Assembly (NCBI GenBank): GCA_029964075.1
Contig: CM057147.1
Location: 26,681,513-26,745,512, forward strand
DNA from: Patiria pectinifera
Taxonomy: Eukaryota; Echinodermata; Asteroidea; Valvatida; Asterinidae
DNA: 64,000 nt
Direction: 5' to 3'
Part shown: positions 32,350 to 44,272 of the stretch, in pieces
Numbering within the stretch: position 1 is the first letter of the stretch
Layout of the letters: the number at the start of each line of letters is the position of its first letter
The notes under the pieces: generated by a model
Databases searched by the model: none
What the model saw: the letters and a program-made list of their open reading frames with translations, nothing else
Told to the model about the DNA's origin: nothing
Translations under genes and position numbers: made by a program

Positions 32350-33664
32350 ATAAAAGACAAACACCAGTTTAAAAAGAACTGTTCAGGGGATATCAAGTCC
32401 TGAAGAGTACACAGGATCCAAAATGACAGAAGTTTTCTCAAAGGCCAATTGATGCAATTAAAAGATGATTACTGAAAAATTTAATTTGGTACAACGGGTG
32501 TTAATACCAATACCATCTGAGATTTGTTTCCCCAGAAATATGAATCTTGGTTGTAATATGAAAAAATGTACAACAATAATTATAACTCAGTTGATGCTAA
32601 CTACACAATACATGCCAAACTTTTTACAATTGTTAACTGCCCTTGGAGAAAATTAATCATTGAGTGAGCTCAACTTTTAGGCAGATTTTAAATATTAAAT
32701 CCTCCGAATTCATCCTAAGTTTTTTTTGAGTTCCAAGAAAATTGAACACTTTATTTTTGGACCCTGCATTCTTCACACTACTTGTATAGCGTATAGATGT
32801 TTAATGTGTTGATCTCTTGCCTGTAAATATATGTTTCAATGTGTTGTGTTGTTGTTGGGTTCTGTTGTTGTAACCTGTGTTTTCTGTGCCTAACGAGGTA
32901 CTATGTCATGTAAAAAAGTCTTTTGCTAAAAAAACACTTTGTTTCAGGTTTCAGAAGCTGGGATTGTAAATGGTTATTTTCATCAAATACTATTATTTTT
33001 TTGGCCTTGTGAAATAAGCTTTTTTCCTGCCTTCAGCTGGTGATATTGCTTATGTATAGCTCGTCCGTTTGTCCATGTTCAGCGATTATCCATTCCAAAT
33101 ACTTAGACGAAAACTTAATCTGGATTGTTTAATTTTTCGTCGTTTAAATGCAGACAGTGCTTTCCATTTTTGCTTAATCTGCTGTCAAAAAAAGGTTGAA
33201 GGGCGTATCTTAGAGTGAAAATAGAAAAAATACCAAGAGTTATATTTGGATGTAGGCGATGCATTCTAGAACTTATCTATTTTTTTCTTTTACGTCACGG
33301 CATCACTGCAAGTGCAGCAAAGTTCAAGTAAAATGACTCAGCACCCGAATTCCGCCTTTAGAAATCTCACAAACCCACCACCGCCGCGCAGGACCTGTAT
33401 CAGAGCAACGGACACGCTATCTCCGGCGTAACAGATAAGGAAACACAATGCAAAGTGAGATGCTTGCACGCGCAAACCCCGCCCTTTTTTTTATGAACAA
33501 TTTAAAAGGGGTCGATTAGAATGTTTCAGTTCACCGCCCTGTTGGTTAGCGATACTTTTTTTCTGTCTCTTTGGGTTTTCTTTGTTTTTTTTTATAGTAT
33601 GGATTGTTATAGCGTGTTCGGTGCACGTAACCTTTCGAAAGCACTTTGGATAGCACGGTTACCG

Positions 33665-33677
33665 GTTGCCTGGTAAC
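33665..33677 (+). promoter_or_regulatory. RFX-type X-box motif
   Basis: GTTGCCTGGTAAC is a near-ideal RFX half-site pair with a one-base spacer, directly preceded by GGTTACCG. It lies in a locally GC-richer stretch downstream of HNF1. No gene start could be tied to it. Confidence 0.35.
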
Positions 33678-36600
33678 CCGTATTTAGGTCACACAGTACA
33701 GTGACTGCTGCGTGTCACAATGACGGGCCTGCCACTCACCGTACAGCACTTTGACCATGTTCAAACACAGATAAAATTGCCTTTGAGATGCGAGTTCTGG
33801 CCATCAACTACGAAAAAAAAAGGGTTTTGTTTTTCTAATATATACACGGTCAGAGTTATAATAATCGAGACCTGGAGATTTTCATGTCTCCAACCGAGTA
33901 TATTTTTAAATCTTAACTACACCCCTATAATCAGCTGGCCCATTTGCTCATTGTAAGCCTTAATTTCTAAGATAAATTTCCAATTTTAAATTTGTATCCT
34001 TTAAAAACAATTTCAAAGCTCAAAGCAAAAAAAAAAAAACTATGTCAAAGAGTGTTTTACTAGTCTGGCCTGTGTAACAAAACTATAATTTAATAGTCAT
34101 GGTTAAAAAGCTAATGGTTGTAATGATCAAAGTTCACTGATGCCAAAAAAGTGCAAAACTTCATTGTATGCCTCACATTTTGACGAAACACAAACTTGAA
34201 ACTTTGAACTTTTTCCCCTAAAGGAAGACACTCTTTTCTTGGTTGGTTTCAGCAGAAATTGTACATTATATTGATAGTGACCATCAACATACATGTACAA
34301 AACCTACATGTCTTTTTTTATAAACCTGGCCTAAACTGCATCTCCTGAGGTATCCATGGCAACATACTTATGTTTCGTGAACAGGTGGTGTAATAAAGAG
34401 GGAAAACCTATGGGCTGGGCGGGGGTTGTAGGTAACTCGAAGAAGGTTTGAGAAAGGATGGTAAGTGTAATGTGATGACCTTGAATGTGATGACCTCGAT
34501 CGCGTGCATATTCGGAATGTTCCTTGAGTCCAGGGTCCAATCACGGGCTCTCCATGTGTATGGCATGCAGGGCACCGGTGGTAACCGTGACTCAGGCCAT
34601 TCCCATCCAGTGATGAATCACGGCCAAAAAATGTGGGTTACCGGTGTATCCGAGTTTAAAGTGCTGTGCAAAAGGTTACATGTTACGTGCATCCATACAT
34701 GTACATGACCCCCCTTTTATATTTTCGAAATCAGGCAAAAAATTTCTGGGATCATTCTGATGATTCATCTAACCTTTGAATATTCATTAATGGAAAATCA
34801 CGACCACGTAGGTTTGGTGACCATGACTGGTCAAATCATTTAATCATTCTGAAGATCGATGAAAAGATATTTTACTCAGATGAAAGTATCAGTAAAACTA
34901 ATTTCGGTGGATAGTTACCAATTTTTGAAAAAAAAATTATTTTGTCTTTCCTGAAAAACATTCAAGATGTGAAGGAACTTTACTAAAAATTAAAAGCAAG
35001 TTACATGCACATTTCGGTGAAAATTTTGTTTAGCAAAAAACAACTTGGGGGATGGATAAAACGGGTTAAAATAATGACAAATAGCTCATTCTAGTTTTGA
35101 AAACTTGAAAAGTTTCTATGAAAAAATCTGCTTATCAAAGCATGAACGTAGGATTTTGCCTGGTTTCCATGACAACCTCACTTTTTTTCCTAGCATTTTC
35201 TGTTTAACCTTTCCAATACAATTTTGTTCACTAAAAATGTGATTTGTTTCCTATTTTCCCCTAATTTCAATGGGATTAGCCGCGTTTTTGTAAAGATCAG
35301 GGTTCTGTGTTTAGAATCTGATAAGCAGAAGTTGACTTTTGCTAAGTCATTTTGCTGTACTGTAAATGAAATAATAAGCAAATTTTGCCAAAGATGTATT
35401 TATTTAATTAAAATGATTTCTTCAGATGCACACTCAAAAATTTAAATATCGTATCTGATTTTTGCCAAAGTTGTAATTTATTGTGATTCATATCTATTTA
35501 TGATAATTACATGTGATTATTTTATGATAATTTTATAAAGATTAACAAGAAATACATTCATGATGAGTACATGTAAAAGAATCAAAAATTGTTTTTATGC
35601 AAATGTTTTTTTCTTTTCTTTGTACATATATTTATTGAGCTAAGCATTTCTCTTGAAATTAAAAAGTGTGAGAAAAAAGAAATTCTGAAGGTTGTGGACA
35701 TTTTCATTTTGTCTGATTAGTGTCGCGGTCAAGTTCAATGCTTGTAATTTAACCAGTTCAAGCCGGATTATTTTGACAAGAACGGAACGAGGCGCAGGAT
35801 TACTTTTCACTCGAACTCAAGCCAGGCGGGTTGAAGCAATCACCCTCGGGCAGCACACTCATATTTATGGCCTCGCTCGCTGCGACCGGGTCACTGACAG
35901 ATATTTCCGGCCTCGGTCCCTGCGTGTTTTATCCGTCATCCGTTCCGAATACCGCAAAATCTTTGTGGGTAATCACGTCATCCAGCACGAACTGGTTAAG
36001 AGAAGTTTCAAGATAGTATCAGATACATCAATAATCTAATAGATTCTTAAGCATCCTTAAATTGCATTCCCCGTGCTCTTCAAATTCTATTTTTTTCATA
36101 TTTATAAGTTTTAACTTGTATGTTTCTTTCCAACCCAAAAAAACCTCCTTTTTCCTTTTTGGACGTCTGCAACCCTCAGAAAAAAGGGTTTTGGTTTCAG
36201 GTGCAAACAGATCCGCTTTGCAAGCAAACTGGCTCCCAGTCTGTACATGATTGATGATACTTGTGGGGCGGGAACCAGCCTTATCCACGAGAACGAATTA
36301 TATATTGCCTTGCAGCCAATCATTCAAAATTGTTATGTACAAATTTGATAACTAAAATAATGGGCCGATTTTTTAGGTCGATGTCTCATTCAAAGTGAAT
36401 AAGTTCTGCATTTCTAGAAAAATAGCAATTTAGAAAAGGAATCTTTTTTTCTGGAGGCAACTTGAAAATAGCATGGCAACTTTATTTGACAATTTGAAAC
36501 ATTTTGTATGTTAAAAGGAACACATGGTCGCTGGAATTGACTGACCACTATCAGTTCAAAACACAACCTATTGCCAAATCACAAGTCAAGTAGGGATGTG

Positions 36601-38054
36601 CATCGCCAAACGATTTAGATTTTAGGGGGTATTCAGAATAGTCAATGTTTAAAAATTTCAATCTTTTTTCGAAATTGTTTTGACCCACCCACCCTCAAAT
36701 TTTGATTTTTAAATGTTGAATGACTATTCCACATATGGTATACACTGAAGAACAAAGTAATGCTTCAAATGAAGCAGATAATTTAGGTCAATGCTCTCCC
36801 AGCTCAGGAGTTTTCAATGGCTTTTCCAGGCTTCTGGCATGCAACTTTTTAGTTGAAACAGAAGAGAAAATTGCCAGGCACACAAAACTTTACACAAGGT
36901 TTTTCAGTTTTCTATGACACTATATTAAAAAAAAGTACATATATATATAGAATGGTGATTTCGGCCTTATGATTGGCTTTTGCTGTGTCCAAAAGTATTG
37001 TAGATCTGGCAGGATCTCGCACAAAAATACACGCGAGACGGCGGCCAAGATTATCACAAAAAACATGTCAGCGCTGCTCTAGTCTTCAATTCAAGCCTGT
37101 TTCACCGCTGAGTGAGCGCTGCTGATGTACCAAACCGTGTTGTACTGCTGTATTGGCCTGCGCGCATTGTACAAAAAAACCCCGACCATTACCGACTTGT
37201 AATTAAGTCTACTTCAATATTTATGCTAAATCCAACCTCATCCCCATATGCTCGAAGGGTCACTCACGCGATCTCCCCATTTATCTACTGTTGGAACAAG
37301 GTGGACTATCGAGATGCGGAGATTGGCTATTGAAATAAGGTTAACTGATGACAACGGAACAACACAGACATGACAGACATGACAGACGATCTTGAAGAGG
37401 CCACTGGGTATTTTGGGGTTTTTTTTCATCCCTTCTCCTTTATTATTAGAACTGGATTTTTGATTTTCAGTTATTTCCTTTGACCCACCCACCAACAGTT
37501 TCGAAAGAAGACATTGACTATTCTAAATGGCCCCTTAGTTATTGCAACTTGGACTTGATATTCAAATACTCGATTTTGAAATCCACTGACGAACTTAAAC
37601 ATGCGCCAACCGAAATTGGCCTCCAAACAGGATTTGCGTGCCTGCGCTTGTCAAAAAAATTGACAAACGCCTTTTTTCCATAATATAAAGAACAGGTAGC
37701 AGTGGCTGATGTTTGACCAATTTTAAAGATGTTATTTGAAATATTATTCCCAATGAAAGCTCTCAAATCATGCACGATAATTGCTTACAACAAATGTGTG
37801 GCACTTGATAATCTATACAATTTTTTTTCTTCTTCTCGGAATCACTGAAATTTTTTGAATATCTGAATTACGAAAATATTTTTCGGTATATTGGGCACAA
37901 CCCAAAATTCAACCGCAAGTAAATCAATCACCAGTCAATAAAAAAGTCACACAAGTCAGGTCACCAGACACTGGGAATTAAAAATATGGTTCTGTCACAG
38001 TTCATGTTTTAAAATACCAGTACACTTGACTTTTACTAAATGACTTGAACATGG

Positions 38055-38165
38055 CATGTGATTGGCATGTGATTGGCATGTGATTGACTTGTGATTGACA
38101 TGTGATTGACTTGTGATTGACATGTGATAGACTTGTGATTGACATGTGATTGACATATGCTTGAC
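38055..38165. repeat. 11-base minisatellite, about ten units
   Basis: The units are CATGTGATTGG/A alternating with CTTGTGATTGA, 11 bases each. They are located between the convergent ends of HNF1 and CUSTOS. There are no spacers, so it is not a CRISPR-type array. Confidence 0.9.
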
Positions 38166-38536
38166 TTTGATGACTCTCCTCTCTCTGTGAGCAATCTAGC
38201 AATGCAACCTATTTCCATGGGAATAGTTACTGCAACCCATGAACTCTCAATTGAGAATTGTATTTTTTTCCAACAATATTCATATTGGGATTCGAGCGCG
38301 AGTATTTTAACACGATTTATCCAGTCAGGAACACTTTGTGAACATGGTTTCTTCCATAAAGAAAGATTTTTTCTCTCTAAAGAAGTGTTCTGAAAAACAA
38401 AGCATGTTCAAAACTTTGAGTTGCTCAAAACAAAACTTGGCTGCACAAAACATTAAAAAATCTTCCACAGCAGCCTACATGACCAAACTTTTCACATTTT
38501 CTTTTCAACAGGTTTGCTCCGTGAATTGTCGCACTG

Positions 38537-39071
38537 TCACCTAACAGAGGTTTCAGAATCGACGCCATGAATCGTTTGTGGTGCTGTATCCTGGCTCTTT
38601 CCTTGTTTCTTTTTCTTCTTTTTCCGCTTCTTTGCTTTCTGTTCAGATCGTTCAGAAGTCACTTCGTTTCCATTTTCAAAATCTTTTGGTTGTTGTCCAA
38701 GATTCTTTTCTGTACTTTGAGTGTTTTCAATCACTTTTGGCAAACCAGATCCGTTCAATTGTTCCACGGCCTCAGAAATAGAAGTTGTTTCTGTCTTTGT
38801 CTTCTTCTTCTTCCTCCTCTTCTTCTTCTTTTTCAATTCAGTTTCACTGCCGATTCCCTTGTGTCCTTCGGGTTGAGAATCGCGTGGTGCATTGCAGGGA
38901 ATCGACTGTGAGGATGCAGCAGGGGTCAGAGTTGAATGTGGGTTAGTAGGTGAAAGGTTAGAGGTCACCTGGGGGTCTTGGGAATCCGGATGCCAGCTGC
39001 TGCTGCTCTGCAGGATTTGATCGTAAGAAACGGCCACGGATGACAATTTGGCTCTCTCTTCATCTGAGTCA
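38537..39071 (-). CDS. CUSTOS: CUSTOS last exon with Lys-rich tail
   Basis: The acceptor is ccacctttag. The reading begins SDSDEERAKLSSVAVSYDQI and runs 178 residues to TGA. A Ser/Pro/Thr-rich middle is followed by two lysine/arginine clusters (KKKKKRRKKKKTKTE and KAKKRKKKKKKQGK), which are likely nuclear or nucleolar localisation signals. Human CUSTOS has the same DSDEE, SxSDILQ and Lys-rich order. The exon is longer than its human counterpart. Sequence upstream of the acceptor is open but intronic. Confidence 0.9.
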
Positions 39072-42000
39072 CTAAAGGTGGAAAAAATACAACACACTGG
39101 TTGATAAGTAAGAAGAATTTCAATCTTAAAAATTGCATCCAAAGCAGTTTAACGCTGTAGTCACTGTAGCGCCCAAAACCGCCCTACCTATTACTCGCTG
39201 TAGTGCCCAAAACCACTCACGTGCTCGCTGGTTTTTATTAATTCTTGGGTGAATAAATACAATGTAGTACAATGAAGTACAGGTGCTAATGGGAATAACA
39301 GGTATATTTCCATGCACAAGTCTTCAACTGAAGTGGTCCAAAAAATTGAGCAATTAATGGAATCCTTTGAAGATAAAAGTTATTTCTGTAGAGTGGACAA
39401 ATATCTTTTTTTATTTTGCACAGACATTTGTGTTCCAGCTACCATTTACCGAAGTGATATGCTGGAAATGCACTTACGAAAAAAAAGGAGAAGCAAAAAG
39501 GAAAAAAAAAAATGTGAAAAAATATATGCAGAGGGTATTGCAAACCTTAACAGTAATATTGTCAACACAATTATGGGTGTATAAAAGTTGCAGGCCAGTA
39601 AATATGCCAAAAATTTGCATGCCCTCAAATTCTCTGTTATTAGAGGGCTTTGTGGCCCATTCAGTTGAGGATTTGTAAAACTGAAGGGTGGAGGCTCTGA
39701 ACAGGACTTTGAGCTTGTATTTCTGCAAGATTTGGATGAAATTAGGCCCTACAAAAAATGGCTCTATTTTCCAATGGAAAGGAGGGATCATTTTTCAAAA
39801 TGGCAACGGACCTCAGGACTTATTTTAGGGTTGATCATCTTTGGAGTCAAATTTCACTCAAATGTCATTGGCTTACCCTAAAAAAATTGAACAGAAAGTG
39901 ATCAAATAAGCTTGATGTTCGAAGAGTTGTGAGTATTTTTTCTGATTTTGGTAATTGGGGGTATTTATCATTGGGGTCTATGGCAATTACTTACTGGTCT
40001 AAACCCATAAAGATTAAAATATAAGTGTGTGTGCTACCAGCCTACTGACACTAGTGACAGGTATATTTTAATCCAACAAATGGACTGTTTGGCCAGTCTA
40101 GCTCACCTGTCACTGCTGCTTGATGGAGGGCGCTGTTTCCTTTTAACAGCCTTGGATTCCTCCTTCACTGGGAGTCCAGGCTTGGAGGTAGAGAACAGAT
40201 GGAAATCATCTGAATAAAACAAAAGGAACATTTTTTTTTAAATTGCATTTCTCATGGAATAATAACAGATATCAAAGACAAGCTGTAAGCCCCCAATCCA
40301 TTCTTGCTTCTGGGCTGTGGGTAGGGGTGTGCATTTACGGGTAGTACGGGAACCGGGTACTCGATTGAAAGAAACACGGGTACCCAGGTACCCGTTAAAG
40401 AAACCCAACGACAAGATTCAAATCTCGGAAGTTGCTGTTCAGATTATTTACAAAGGTGTGCAAGATAATACTACCACATCTGTGTGTCGATACATCAAGA
40501 AGTGTGTACAGAGAGTTTAAAGCTTTACGGTGTAAACTGCAACTTTCGAGAGACCATCATAAACATGAAATATGTGTTTTGTTTTTCCACTTAAACCTTT
40601 GCTATGACGTCACACTATTGTTAAAAGTGTGGATTCGGAACTACAAATCTCTTACACTGGTCACAAGTGTAAATTCAGAACGACGAATCTTTAGTAAAGT
40701 GTGGATTCGGAATTACGAATCCACACTTTGAACATGTCGGACAATTGTTCTCCAAACTGAGCATTAATAGGTCCATCTGTGTGTAAAATTTCCTTCCGAA
40801 AAATTACCAAGGCATCTTCAGTGTCAGATTTTCCGCCGTCACTGCAAAAACTACTTTTGAGTCAGAAAGAAATCGTTGTCTGAACTATCCATAGTGACGT
40901 AAGGAGCCTACACACAAAATGACTTTGGTTGTACGGGTGTGGCGATACACATGCTAAACACGCCACAATGCCTGATTACGTATAAGAGCCTAAAAAAATT
41001 CCCTTGTAAATTACCCCAATGGCCACGACTCGACACGAGATATGCAAGTCTTTTCATCTCCACTAACTGGACTGTTAATGACAATACTTCTTTTGACGCA
41101 ATGGTTTAAGTCGAAGAATACACTCTGCAAGTGTATTCGCGCCTCGTGAATTCTTAAATTACGAATCCTGGTTTTCATTTTTAGAATCCTCTATCTATAT
41201 ATATAAGAGAGAAGTTTACTCGGCCTGCGAGGCGATGTTTGCTCATGAAAGGATCCGAGACCGCGGGCTCACGCGGCGCCAAAATCGCTCCACGTCCGTG
41301 GAAAAATGCGGAGGGTGTCTTCCGCCGGGTCGGACGCTTCGGGTCGTCCTTATTTTCCCGTACGGACCGGCGATCCGTTTCGTCGATTTTTCGTGACCGC
41401 ATTTTGCACAGGAATTTGCCGTCGTGTGCGCTTTCACGTTGACTGCCTGGCCGCCCCCCGTGCTGGCTTTTTTGCGTGTCTAGACTGTGCGAGGTCAGCG
41501 AGGCCAACGTAGGGGTTTCGTTTACGTGTTCTACTCGGCCGTTCGGCAAAAGCGTTCACCAAACGTTAGTATGGGGTGACCTTGGTAAAATATTTTTTGT
41601 CCATGGTGCGTGGCCACCAAGTGTCCCTATTCTTTCATATGCTTTGCTTGCCGCCCCTGCGCTGAGTGCAACGAATACAGTACTCAGAATGACTACACAT
41701 TAGTATGCCTAGCGCGGTCTGACCAATCGAAAGTCTACACTGCGTGGTACTTCCCGGCTATGCGTAAAACCGTCACTGGCAACGCGTACTGCAGCCTGCT
41801 CCACGCCCTGGAAACGAGGTTGGGTCTACGGTGCTCGCTATTTGAAGCACAAGCATGTGACGTCGCGTGATAGAGTGCAGCGCTTCCATCATGTGTTTAT
41901 AGCTCCATGCTTTCACCATAGAGCTAGGCTGAGCGTTGTGAGTTCGCTGCCCGCCACGTATAATTCAGTGTCGCGTTATAATTTCGGGGGCCTGTTTGGG

Positions 42001-44272
42001 ATCAACGAAGGATCGATGCATTGCTTGAAATATCGCGATAAAGTTGAATCGACTTTTTCCTCGCAGACGGTGTCGCAAATTGTAAGAAGTCAAGTTTACG
42101 TTTGTTGCAGAGTCCAATACTGAAACTTAATTATGACCTTCCTCCATGATTCAGACCGTTTGTAATTTTATGGTAACACTCAACATTTTCATTTCAAATG
42201 ACACCTTCACGTTTTATTGCATTATTGCATGATCACGATTTATTGTCAAAACTGTACATACAATCAGCCTTCGCCTGTAACCTTTTCACTACGTTTTCCA
42301 AATGCGACTGCCTCACAAAATGCCAATTCAACAGACAAACGGGAACATTTACAGACAGTTGCCATGGTACATAATTATCATGTGTGTAAATCCACGGGGG
42401 ATAGGGGAAACCCATGCACCCCCACCCCCCCCCACACACACACACATTTTACAGCGGGGGACATTGTTTGGTCCCCCGCCCCACCCCACCCCCACTTTTT
42501 CTTCCCCGAAAAAAATTGTAGCCTACAATAATGATTATATTGCTCAGAATGCATGTGGCTGATTCAATTACTCCAAACTCAAAACTTTAAAAGATGATCT
42601 TTTGCTGAAATTGGTTTTAGTGGTCAGAAATTGCCTCAGATCGCACCACAGAAATTGCTTTTCTATAACTGCATGTCTCCCCAACTATATCCCCCATTTA
42701 CATTTAACTCTTCACATTTTCATCCCCAACACTACGCCCTACCCGATCTATGATCGGGTAAATCAGCTTGTCAATGATATTCCAAACTTTTCTTTTTCAT
42801 TTTTGAGAAGGTACTAAGTAATTTGTAAAGTTGGTTATGGGTGCCCGATTCCATAATCAAATTTCAATGTATTCTATTTGGGGATGGGGCTTCTCATGAA
42901 GAGATGTGGAAATGCTGCAAGATGTTTCACCATTTTTACGTTTAAGGTTGAAACTACCTACCATCAGGATTCTCCACAGCAGACACTGAAGCTGAGCCTC
43001 CTGATGTCTGTCCATCAATGACTGATATGGAACTGGGGAGATCAACAGAAATTTTATTTAATATTCTTTTTTTACCTGATCTCTGCTTCAATTAAACTTT
43101 GTATAACCTTTTCGGGGGGGGGGGGGGGGGGATCTAACCATGTAACAGGCAAGCCCGGGACAGCTGGCAACTAACCCCCCCCCCCTTAAAAATAATGACA
43201 CTGGAAAAAAGGCAAGCAGACATCATGGATTATACAACACCTGAATAAATCCCCGTCATCTGATTGGTGGGTTGTTGATCACATGTCATTGAATTATTCG
43301 TCCCAACCCACAGCCGGGCCGCACTGCAAAAATAGACGTTCCATTCAATGGTACATACCTAGTCCGAAAATTTGGGACTCTATCGTATGAGAGTCCCAAA
43401 ACTTAAGGTATTGAAAACATGCAAAACAAGAAAATAGACTGGCACCTGAAACAACCAGTCCAACAACCCTTCAGTACTGCATCCATCAACCATGCCAAAA
43501 GAATTTAAGAAACATGTGGCAGAAGTCGGGAACTAGTCTCTTTTTGCTACACATTTCTCCATAGTCAGCCACCAGACTAATGACACTGAATGAGGAGGTC
43601 AGTCTTTTCAAATAGTTGGACCATGGTTGGACATGTACCAGTCTAGTCTTTAGCCTCATTTTGAAATCACTTGACTTCCTCTAATGTGCAAAATATTGAA
43701 GAAAAACTCCTTTAAAAATTGAATTGAGTCTGCAAACTTGGTTGGTGAAATACTGAAGACCTTTTCTTTGCAAAGTGGAATTTTTAGAGAAATTTGCTGG
43801 CTAAAGAGTGAGTAAAGTTGGTATAATTTAGTTTTGTACGTTTCAGTGCACTCCAGGTCCCAGTCTGGTAAATACCGGTAGAAGTTCCATTGCATGGTCA
43901 CACGTTGGTGGCTCTGACCAATCAGATAACGAGGATCTATTCAGATGTTGTATAAATAAATGTTTCACATTCGTGCAATGGAAAGAGTAATTTCATTTGG
44001 TGGCAGATGAACTATTCCATCCATCTGTTACCTCATGAAATTATTCTTACCATTGCACTCATAAACTCATGGATTGGTCTATTCCGGCAAAATCCTCCAA
44101 GAATCTCTTAGTGGATTTTAAGGGATCTGGAATGGTCGTAAATATCTGCTACAGTGCAAAGATGCATTACCTATCCAGCCAGGAAGTCAGTTTCTTGGCA
44201 ATGAAGGTCTTCACCTCAGGTGTGGCATCAACGTTTCTGTAATCTCCCTGCTCTTCAAAATCTTCTTGGTTT
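38537..44272 (-). CDS. CUSTOS: CUSTOS (C12orf43) orthologue, four exons recovered, 5' end missing
   Basis: Exons in transcript order are 44272-44171, 43032-42962, 40209-40107 and 39071-38537 (stop TGA). All have GT-AG borders and agreeing phases. The joined reading contains DATPEVKTFIAKKLTSWLD, then SSISVIDGQ, then NPDDDFHLFSTSKPG, then PPSSSSDSDSDEERAKLS with SYDQILQSS, and a Lys-rich tail. These line up in order with human CUSTOS (TTPEF..HVAKKLGALLDS, FITISE, EDDGFRLFFTS, PSSSSSEDSDEEWRRC, SASDILQ). CUSTOS is a nuclear protein described in frog as a modulator of Wnt/beta-catenin signalling; a role here is inferred. The N-terminal 60 or so residues were not found. The gene is tail-to-tail with HNF1. 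Confidence 0.9.
39072..40106 (-). other. CUSTOS last intron
   Basis: It contains the repeat shared with 28161-28290 (39157-39300) and otherwise AT-rich sequence. No exon is seen. Confidence 0.8.
39157..39300. repeat. Repeat segment shared with 28161-28290
   Basis: TAGTCACTGTAGCGCCCAAA, CCTACCTATTACTCGCTGTA and GTGCTAATGGGAATA correspond to the HNF1 intron 7 segment. The parent element is unknown. Confidence 0.5.
40107..40209 (-). CDS. CUSTOS: CUSTOS exon (third recovered)
   Basis: The acceptor is ttttattcag and the donor gtgagc. The reading is DFHLFSTSKPGLPVKEESKA then VKRKQRPPSSSSD. DDFHLF and the basic plus poly-Ser stretch match the human DDGFRLFFTS..RKRQPSSSSS region. It leaves two bases, completed by the first base of the last exon. 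Confidence 0.9.
40210..42961 (-). other. CUSTOS intron with degenerate repeats
   Basis: It holds a run of GGGTAC-type inverted motifs (40325-40400), repeats of GTGTGGATTCGGAAnTACnAATC (40625-40735), a GC-rich segment (41190-42120) described separately, and C-rich and CA-rich simple sequence near 42415-42500. No CUSTOS exon is seen in it. Confidence 0.75.
41190..42120 (+). mobile_element. GC-rich degenerate element, possibly a mobile element remnant
   Basis: The segment starts near CTATCTATATATATAAGAGA and differs sharply in base composition from its flanks. Plus-strand frames contain FHVDCLAAPRAGFFACLDC (Cys/His spacing like the second half of a PHD finger), then in another frame CFACRPCAECNEY and AWYFPAMRKTVTGNAYCSLL. 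Stops and frame changes break it. The TCTATATATATAA-like start recalls some Helitron 5' ends, but I cannot confirm a class. Confidence 0.3.
42962..43032 (-). CDS. CUSTOS: CUSTOS exon (second recovered)
   Basis: The acceptor is ctccccag. A nearer AG (tatcag) would bring a stop into frame, so it was rejected. The exon encodes SISVIDGQTSGGSASVSAVE then NPD and leaves one base. The donor is gtaggt. It is a 71-base exon. Confidence 0.8.
43033..44170 (-). other. CUSTOS intron
   Basis: AT-rich sequence with a G run (43113-43131) and a C run (43177-43187) that can pair. No exon is recognised. Confidence 0.75.
44171..44272 (-). CDS. CUSTOS: CUSTOS exon (first recovered)
   Basis: The acceptor is ctttgcag and the donor gtaatg. 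The reading is NQEDFEEQGDYRNVDATPEV then KTFIAKKLTSWLD, followed by a split Ser codon. It corresponds to the EHEQDGNELQTTPEF..KKLGALLDS segment of the human protein, the most conserved block of the family. It needs a preceding exon that ends with two bases of a codon. Confidence 0.88.

Larger units (their letters stand above)
29779..38536. other. HNF1 3' flank and spacer to CUSTOS
   Basis: No reliable exon is seen. It holds a tandem unit (29840-30240), a CAGGGTGACCC MITE (31162-31633), two short abutting inverted-repeat elements (31767-32081), a palindrome around 32304, a GC-richer segment with an RFX-type X-box (33350-33720) and an 11-base minisatellite (38055-38165). If HNF1 has a ninth exon it should be here; a possible acceptor is tttag at 33360 but its reading is not convincing. 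Confidence 0.7.

Noticed and set aside
38055..38165. CRISPR-like array
   Set aside because: Contiguous 11-base repeats without unique spacers in a eukaryotic genome; a minisatellite.
38567..38911. Phe/Leu-rich plus-strand frame
   Set aside because: It is the complement of the Lys-rich tail of the CUSTOS last exon.
41181..41549. Basic 122-codon minus-strand frame in the GC-rich island
   Set aside because: Composition-driven open frame with no domain; the plus strand carries the more protein-like fragments.
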